Shown here: one piece after another, positions 58,334-64,000 of the stretch | Layout: each line of letters begins with the position of its first letter | How positions within the stretch are numbered: the stretch's first letter is position 1 | Assembly (NCBI RefSeq): GCF_026914265.1 | Contig: NC_069136.1 | Coordinates: 55,283,658 to 55,347,657 of the forward strand | Source of the DNA: Mya arenaria | Lineage: Eukaryota; Mollusca; Bivalvia; Myida; Myidae | Length of the DNA: 64,000 nt | Reading direction: 5' to 3' | Notes under the pieces: model-generated | What the model saw: the letters and a program-made list of their open reading frames with translations, nothing else | Database searches by the model: none | Told to the model about the DNA's origin: nothing | Made by a program: the position numbers and the translations under genes

Positions 58334-59271
58334 GATCGTACTAGATTTGTCTTTAAGTAGAAATATAAATGCTGCAAAAAGCTTTTATCATTAAAACATG
58401 CTCTGGTTCCAGCGTTACATTTGTTTCTCCACCTCTAACGTCATGCTACAACGATTATGAAAGTATGTGCATTCTACTGCAAATACGCAGGAAGGCTCGA
58501 TAACGGTACTTAAAGCTAACAAGAAATACCCTGGTTTTGGTCAGATGACTTGAAATAACTCTAATTAAATTACTTTAGACACTGTTTTCCGGATTTGGAA
58601 CCAGGTTTACTTGTGTGTTCTGAAAAAAAGGAATAACTGGAAAAGCAGTGAGAAAATCAACTACATTGGAAAGGAAATTGATGAAAGATGGTAGACATCC
58701 TCGGCTGTATCTCACAATTAGAACTATTCCAAGATACGTTAAATATTTTAAATCTACTTTTAACCGTACCCAGCCGAGGGTCGGCCGCGTTTCGATCACA
58801 GAACATACCATACTACGAGGACGTGCTGGCACAATCCTATCACGGGCAATTGACTATGTCACGTTGATTGATTCTATATTTAGCGCCAGGCTCTATCTAC
58901 GAGGTTGTCTGGTTCTCTGCGTACTGATATTCCATACAACATCGATAGCGATACGGTGAGGGATGGGACTCAAGACTAACAAGAACACACATCAAGACCC
59001 CCCCACGGCATTATCTTAAATTATATCCTTTGCGATATGCACAACATAATTATCTTCAATAATTCAATCCGGTTATGTAAAATAGTACAAAAGCTATTTA
59101 TTTGCAGGATCATTAACTTCTTAATTACAACTTCTTTTTATGAATAGTAAAATACCCCTCACCCCATCCTTAAATTGTCCTCTGAAGTGAACATTATCAT
59201 GGCAATATATATAACGTTTGAAAACACATTTTGTATAATTAGTGGAATATTCCGAAATGCCACATTTTAGA
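58334..59271. other. Intergenic, nothing recognised
   Basis: A 103-codon plus-strand frame at 58648-58959 has no motif and no coding signature. Confidence 0.35.
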
Positions 59272-59585
59272 CTAGGGTGTGTAAGTTTATTTATACTCGC
59301 ACTCGGGAAAGGCACATTCGGTGAATGCTCCGATAAGATTGTTAGTCAAAATACATATTCGATTTTTGGAGCATAGTACTCACACAGAATGTGGCCCTGG
59401 TTAGAGCTACCCAGACCTAGTGTTTTAACGAGAACCAGTATAACGCATTGTCACACTGGACACCCATTTAACGTCCCTTCCGGAAGTCGATTATATTTTA
59501 AGTGTTGGGGTGGGTAATCGAACCAGTGGAATGACAGTCAAGTGTGTAACCACTAGATCACAGATGACCGCCAGTGCCGTAGCTA
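59272..59585 (-). repeat. tRNA-derived SINE, copy 1
   Basis: On the minus strand a tRNA-like head comes first: 'gatctagtggttacacactt' as the A-box region and 'ctggttcgattaccc' as the B box. A ~220-bp body follows, ending 'cgagtataaataaacttaca'. The body matches 60822-61125 closely. Confidence 0.75.
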
Positions 59586-60368
59586 GAGGCGTGTTTTAAC
59601 CGAGGCAGAAACTATTTTATTTTTTGGGGGTGGGGGTGGGGTAGGTCCGAAAATGTGTTGGTTCCTAGATCATCTGTTGTGTGCACTGGGATGTTTTCCG
59701 TTCAGTTTCAGTTAATTATTTTACCAAAATGTTCATTAAATTGTATGAATATTGTATGATTGACAGTGCCGTAGCCATTCTTGATAGATATGCTGAGTAG
59801 TGCGTCCTGGCACGGCCTTATGTTTAATAGGCCCGTGGTCCTGGGCGACACTTTCGGCCATAAAACAAATAACATTTGGCACTTTGCAAATAATTCTTCT
59901 ATGTCCTAGAGAATCCCACAATCGCAAAATATCCGTGCGGTCTTTTTGAATGTTTTTTGAATAAACATTAAAGCCAACCCATCGAGTCGACTGCCAATCA
60001 TGGTTGATCGTGTCTATGATTTGAGTCTTCTTAAAGCACTGAAACTGCATTAAAACAGGAACCCACAGGTAAAATTAACTGAAAAAAATGCATTGATGTT
60101 GGGCAGATAGTTTTCGTCGCACATTTCAAATCCATCTTGGAGACGCAGGTTTTTTAATGTTTTCATTTAAGTGTTTCCATCTGATAATTTTGGTTCCAAA
60201 TGTGCTTGTCATAGGAAGATCGCTTGAAATTGTTTGTTTACTTTTGTCTTCAATGCTACACGTAAGGTGGTCAAGTTTTCCATATTAAACGTCATCCAAT
60301 TATTTAGGAAAACGAGAAGTAAGGTGTTGAATTATGTGGTATAATTTGGATATAAGTGATTATTCTCA
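59586..60368. other. Intergenic, nothing firmly recognised
   Basis: 'agtgccgtagctagaggcgt' (59573) and 'cagtgccgtagccattcttg' (59764) resemble hAT-type element ends but are in direct, not inverted, orientation. A minus-strand frame of 104 codons (59736-60050) has no recognisable motif. Confidence 0.35.
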
Positions 60369-60669
60369 TGCACCAGTAAATTGTAACCACGCCCCCTGGT
60401 GCGGGGAGTGTCAGGGATTTTGACTTTTGGTCCAGCCAACCTCGGCCAAAATTTCCCGCCCACAGATGGTTTAATCCCGCCAAATGCCCCCGCACCCCAG
60501 GGACTCTAGGTAAGGCCCATTCCTCGCTAAATTTAAAGCGAAGACAAAAACACCGCATTCATCCGGCACTGCGGGGCCACCTGAAAGGTAAAAACACGGC
60601 CAGTTTCCCCGGATATCCCCGGTATACCCCCGGATCTTCGGGGGGGGGGGGGTACAATTGACTGGTGCA
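60369..60669. repeat. Inverted-repeat element with TGCACCAGT ends
   Basis: TGCACCAGTAAATTGTAACC on the left is inverted against 'gtacaattgactggtgca' on the right. The interior is unusually GC-rich, with a G run at 60640-60652. It is 301 bp and non-coding. No target duplication was determined. Confidence 0.75.
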
Positions 60670-60821
60670 ATATAATGGTCCAACACTGATCTTTTTACCG
60701 GAATGTGTCCGGTGGTTTCGTCTACCAACGATCTGTTGTTTCCCTGGCACAACAATATTTTTTTGGTTGGAAAGTTGTTCATCATATGTGCTTATCCAGT
60801 CCATTAAGAAGTTAAAAATTG

Positions 60822-61125
60822 CAAGGGTGTGTAAGCTTATTTATACTCGCACTCGGGCCTTGCCCATTCGGCGAGTGCTCCGTTAAGATTGTTAGTCATT
60901 TTAGGTTTTTGGAGCAATGTGCACAGACAGAATGTAACCCTGGTTAGAGCTACCCTGGTTCTTTAACGTGCACCAGTGTTTAGCACTGTCACACGGGACC
61001 CCCATTTAACGTCCCTCTCGGAAGACTATTAGTTTTTTTAGTGATGCGACGGGGGATCGAACCTGCGACCCCTGGATTGATAGTCAAGTGTGTTACCTCA
61101 AGACCATGCACGGATCCGCCACAAA
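60822..61125 (-). repeat. tRNA-derived SINE, copy 2
   Basis: Minus-strand head 'ggtcttgaggtaacacactt' and B box 'gcaggttcgatcccccg' at tRNA spacing. The body matches 59272-59585 ('actcgcactcggg', 'taagattgttagtca', 'ccctggttagagctaccc'). Confidence 0.8.
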
Positions 61126-61367
61126 AAAAAATAATAATGAAAAAATTGCAAGCTTCGCGGTTTTGATCTTTATATCACCTCCCTCTAAGAGGTAATCCGC
61201 GTGGTGAAAGTTTTATAATAACTTCAATTATGGCCATACGTAAGAGAATGTCTGATTTCGATTATTTTATCGGAATAAGCTGTGCTCAACGTAACATTTA
61301 TTGATTCTGTTTTTCCTGTATAAGCTGTGTATAAGCATCACACCTTCGGTTACCACATCAAAGTGTT

Positions 61368-61689
61368 TTAGAACAGTTGTGACTTGGTAAGATAACCCTT
61401 TAGCCCATTAACATCATTTGTCCAATGTTTTAAATGATGTACAAGTAAATTATGTGTGTCTAACATCTGTTTGTGCAAACACAAAACAAGGTGTACAATA
61501 AGCACCATCTTTACTATCAGAATACCGTAGCCAGTTGAACTGCGTCTCCCAAGAAATGCTGAAGCTTCTCTGTTTAATTGCAGGATACTTGGACAGTTTA
61601 TTAACATTGAAGTTAAGAATGTTGAATATCTCTTCATCTGACAACTGTCTCCGACGTGAAACCAAAATTGCTAAATCCGGACAAACACC
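61368..61689 (-). pseudogene. hAT/ZMYM-like transposase fragment (TTF-type zinc finger)
   Basis: The minus strand encodes LSDEEIFNILNFN, then QRSFSISWETQFNWLRYSDS and KDGAYCTPCFVFA. This is the TTF-type zinc-finger start of hAT-related, ZMYM/DUF4371 transposase-like proteins (RxFQxxWLxxFxWLxYSxxKDGAFCxxC). The following LLVHHLKHWTNDVNGLKG, which continues the domain, is in another frame, so a frameshift separates the two near 61470. Upstream 'ctctttacag' could be an acceptor. No catalytic core is in the window. Confidence 0.6.
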
Positions 61690-62422
61690 TGTAAAGAGTA
61701 TGGAATAAAACACTGGAGCATGCAAAGTAGTTACGACATGAAGTGATAAATACCGCTGCTGTCGACTTCCGACTTTAAATTTGCATCACAATGACTACTA
61801 ATAAAGACGTTTTATATATACGTAATACTAGTTAAATACAGTTGTCCACAATGAATCGTTGTCAGACCTTTAAAAGTATCACTTTGTGTAAGTCGTAATG
61901 TAATGATTTTACGTACATTGACCGTCAATCTTTGCAATGAAAAGGAGCATACCACTCGAAATGTGTCAAGGTCCATAAACCCCCCCACAAGCGATCGAGA
62001 AATTGCTGTATGTAGCAATGTCTACAGTTGTAGGCTAAATTTCATGCGGAATCGTTTGAACAAAAGCGCGTGAACAAAAATCATTGCCGTACAGTTTTAT
62101 ACATTGAACAGAGTCCGACCCGAAAGAGACAATTACAGCGAGGATGGTGCCTCAACTTGCCTCAGCGTCTGTTGCTACAACATTTTACATAATGAATTGT
62201 ACATACTGGAGTTCTGTTATATTGTAGTGGTGTCTCGAATTCAGATGAAAATTTTATTATTTCTCATTGCCCTTGTATTTTTATTTTATTTTTGCTCGGT
62301 GTGCCTCACCACACCGCTGACCACCCAAACTCCTATATATAGAGGCACTGTGGCTAGTCCGTTCTACGGTCAAGAACAGGAGGAAATCTTTAATAAATTG
62401 GTTGAATGTAACCTCGTTCAAG
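61690..62422. other. Intergenic, upstream of the last gene
   Basis: A 115-codon plus-strand frame (62104-62451) includes a signal-like MKILLFLIALVFLFYF but overlaps the start of the next gene in another frame. I do not call it a gene. Confidence 0.35.
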
Positions 62423-63645
62423 ATGGCGGCCTCCATGCAAGGGCCGATTAGTTCACCAACTCACTACGATGCATCATTTAAAGGTTAATACATATATAAA
62501 ACTGATGTTCTATAATACTTTAAGTGTGGTGGTTTAAGTTTGTTACCTCAAAAGTCGTATATAGGGAATTAGAATACATTGTAGAGAAAGTAATACGTTT
62601 CCGCGACAGTAGCACTTGAACCATATTTGTTATTATTTTACAGAAAGAACAATAAAACTATTAAATCTATGTTTTAAAAGTTGTTAAGAATAAGTCAATT
62701 GCATTGTTGAATCCCTGCTTTGTTAACCCGACCTGATTTTACCAATTGATCAAATAATTCAAGGCATCCACAATTAGCTTTTAACTTCAGCTAACAATGT
62801 TACAAGTGGACCTGAATAATTTTGAACAAATGGAAATGGCTGTACTGGTCTGGAAAATGTTTGGTAGTCTTAGGGATTCCGGTTGGGTAAAAAAAACTGA
62901 CTGGACAAGACCATTTCTGTACGATATTACAATTAAGCATTTCTCTGTTTTATAACAGGCTCATTTTTTTCTTAATTTGGGAGACGCAACCATCTTTTTT
63001 TGGATTCGGATGTTTGATCATGTGTTGCTAGTAAAAATGAAATAGGAGACATTTAATTGTTGCATTTGATAATGCAAAAATGTATTGTTTACAATGTATT
63101 GTTTACAATGTTTTTGTTTTAATACACCTTTCAGACCGACCAGTCTTTTTTACCCATCTTTCTTTTCCAAACGGATACAGAGATATCTGTTGATTTCTAT
63201 TGATCTGGAATATGTCTTAATAATGACCAGCCTTTTGGCATGTAAGGTTCAGAATTACAAATAACAAAGTTAACCAGAGCTTAGATACATTTGAAGAAAG
63301 TGAATTGACACCTTTAAAATGTTCAGTTTTTGAAATAAACAATGTATATATCAACATATGTTATCTTGGTAACAATTAAATCACCACTGTTGATTCTAGT
63401 TGGCATAGCCATAACTAGTTCTATATTTAAAGGAGTTTAATTCATATTTTTGGATTTCGGGTGTATTGCAGACAAGAAATACTAGAAACAAGAGTATATT
63501 TAAAGAATTAAGATTTTGTTTTTCAGTTGACATTCAGATCCATCAGCCTCTGTTATCAAGGTCAACAACATCAGGGGATATCAGAATTGAGATGATCTCC
63601 CTTTGTTTTCAACTGGAAACACTGTGCAAGAAAGAGCTTATTGAA
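62423..63645 (+). CDS. Unrecognised gene, first two coding exons (continues off the window)
   Basis: Exon 1 (62423-62483) starts at an ATG in 'aagatggcggcc', a good Kozak context, and reads MAASMQGPISSPTHYDASFK. It ends in phase 1 at G|GTTAAT. Exon 2 (63527-63645) begins after 'tttttcag', restores the frame (VDIQIHQPLLSRSTTSGDIR), continues EMISLCFQLETLCKKELIE and ends in phase 0 at GAA|GTCAGT. Matching phases and both consensus splice sites support a real gene. The peptide looks cytosolic with a helical second half. I do not recognise the family, and the 3' part lies outside. Confidence 0.6.
62484..63526. other. Intron of the last gene, nothing recognised
   Basis: AT-rich sequence without clear repeats. 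Confidence 0.4.
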
Positions 63646-63784
63646 GTCAGTTAAACATTTTGTTATTTGGAATTCTCAAAAATAAAAAAAAACATTTGGC
63701 TGACATGATTTTAAAGACATTTTTGTCAGATTTTAATTTTACATGAACTAGTTTGATTAATAAATCTTTCATGTATGTACAGTC

Positions 63785-63930
63785 ATCAAAATTAGACTCT
63801 TGGATAAACAAGCCCGAATTCTTATACTATTGCTTGGTATCAATTTTTTAAACAAGCCCTGCTGTATAAAATTCAAAATTTGAGCAAGCCTGGAAGACAT
63901 TTTACCAGTGCAGGGCCTGCGAGCTTGTAC
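63785..63930. repeat. ACAAGCCC repeat, copy 3
   Basis: 'aacaagcccgaattctta', 'aacaagccctgctgtataaa' and 'ttttaccagtgcagggcctg' match the copy at 26914 in inverse orientation. Confidence 0.65.
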
Positions 63931-64000
63931 TGGCTGTGAAGAACTTAAATATTATGAATATTTTAGATATTCTGATTAAATGAAATAATTTAGGTTTTAT

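Noticed and set aside
60471-60804. Minus-strand frames rich in Pro and Gly
   Set aside because: They cross the GC-rich interior of an inverted-repeat element with a G homopolymer and are non-coding.
62104-62451. 115-codon frame with signal-like MKILLFLIALVFLF
   Set aside because: It overlaps the start of the gene at 62423 in another frame. The hydrophobic stretch is explained by T-rich sequence.

Overview
This window looks like a piece of nuclear genome from a marine bivalve mollusc. The genes have short exons, GT-AG introns and long repeat-rich introns. The orthologues are animal ones, and the many short inverted-repeat elements resemble those of bivalve genomes. No species can be named from the sequence alone.

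Six loci can be read with confidence. From left to right: a single-exon transmembrane leucine-rich-repeat receptor (minus, 2967-4514); a four-exon TSSK/CAMK-like protein kinase with a DFR in place of DFG (minus, 12062-18211); a complete six-exon GPALPP1 (minus, 20253-28812); a complete three-exon PIN4 parvulin (plus, 30921-32469); a FUN14-domain mitophagy receptor, FUNDC1-like (minus, 35992-40961); and a five-exon secreted coiled-coil/TSP1/cysteine-rich protein (plus, 50271-55181). A seventh, unrecognised gene starts at 62423 on the plus strand and runs off the right edge. Exon phases close exactly for the kinase (398 aa), GPALPP1 (402 aa), PIN4 (128 aa) and FUNDC (140 aa). GPALPP1 and PIN4 are head to head, about 2.1 kb apart.

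The most striking gene-level observation is in FUNDC. Two homologous exons (38382-38457 and 39921-39996) are both exactly 76 nt, share the same phase and encode alternative versions of the same FUN14 membrane segment. Because 76 is not a multiple of 3, only one can be used per transcript, so this is a strong candidate for mutually exclusive splicing.

The rest is mobile-element and tandem-repeat sequence. At least four inverted-repeat families sit on TTAA targets. One family has TAGTC termini and 10-bp target duplications (three copies, two with perfect duplications). One family has TIRs containing CTCGGCCATTTTC (four copies), and there are Tc1/pogo-like TA-target elements. A decayed element of about 5.5 kb (42930-48415) has roughly 500-bp inverted repeats, carries remnants of an unnamed invertebrate protein family and is itself split by a second 1.9-kb element. 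There are also tRNA-derived SINEs, a hAT/ZMYM-like transposase fragment and several minisatellites. One minisatellite, with a unit of about 93 bp, runs into the last codons of the LRR gene.
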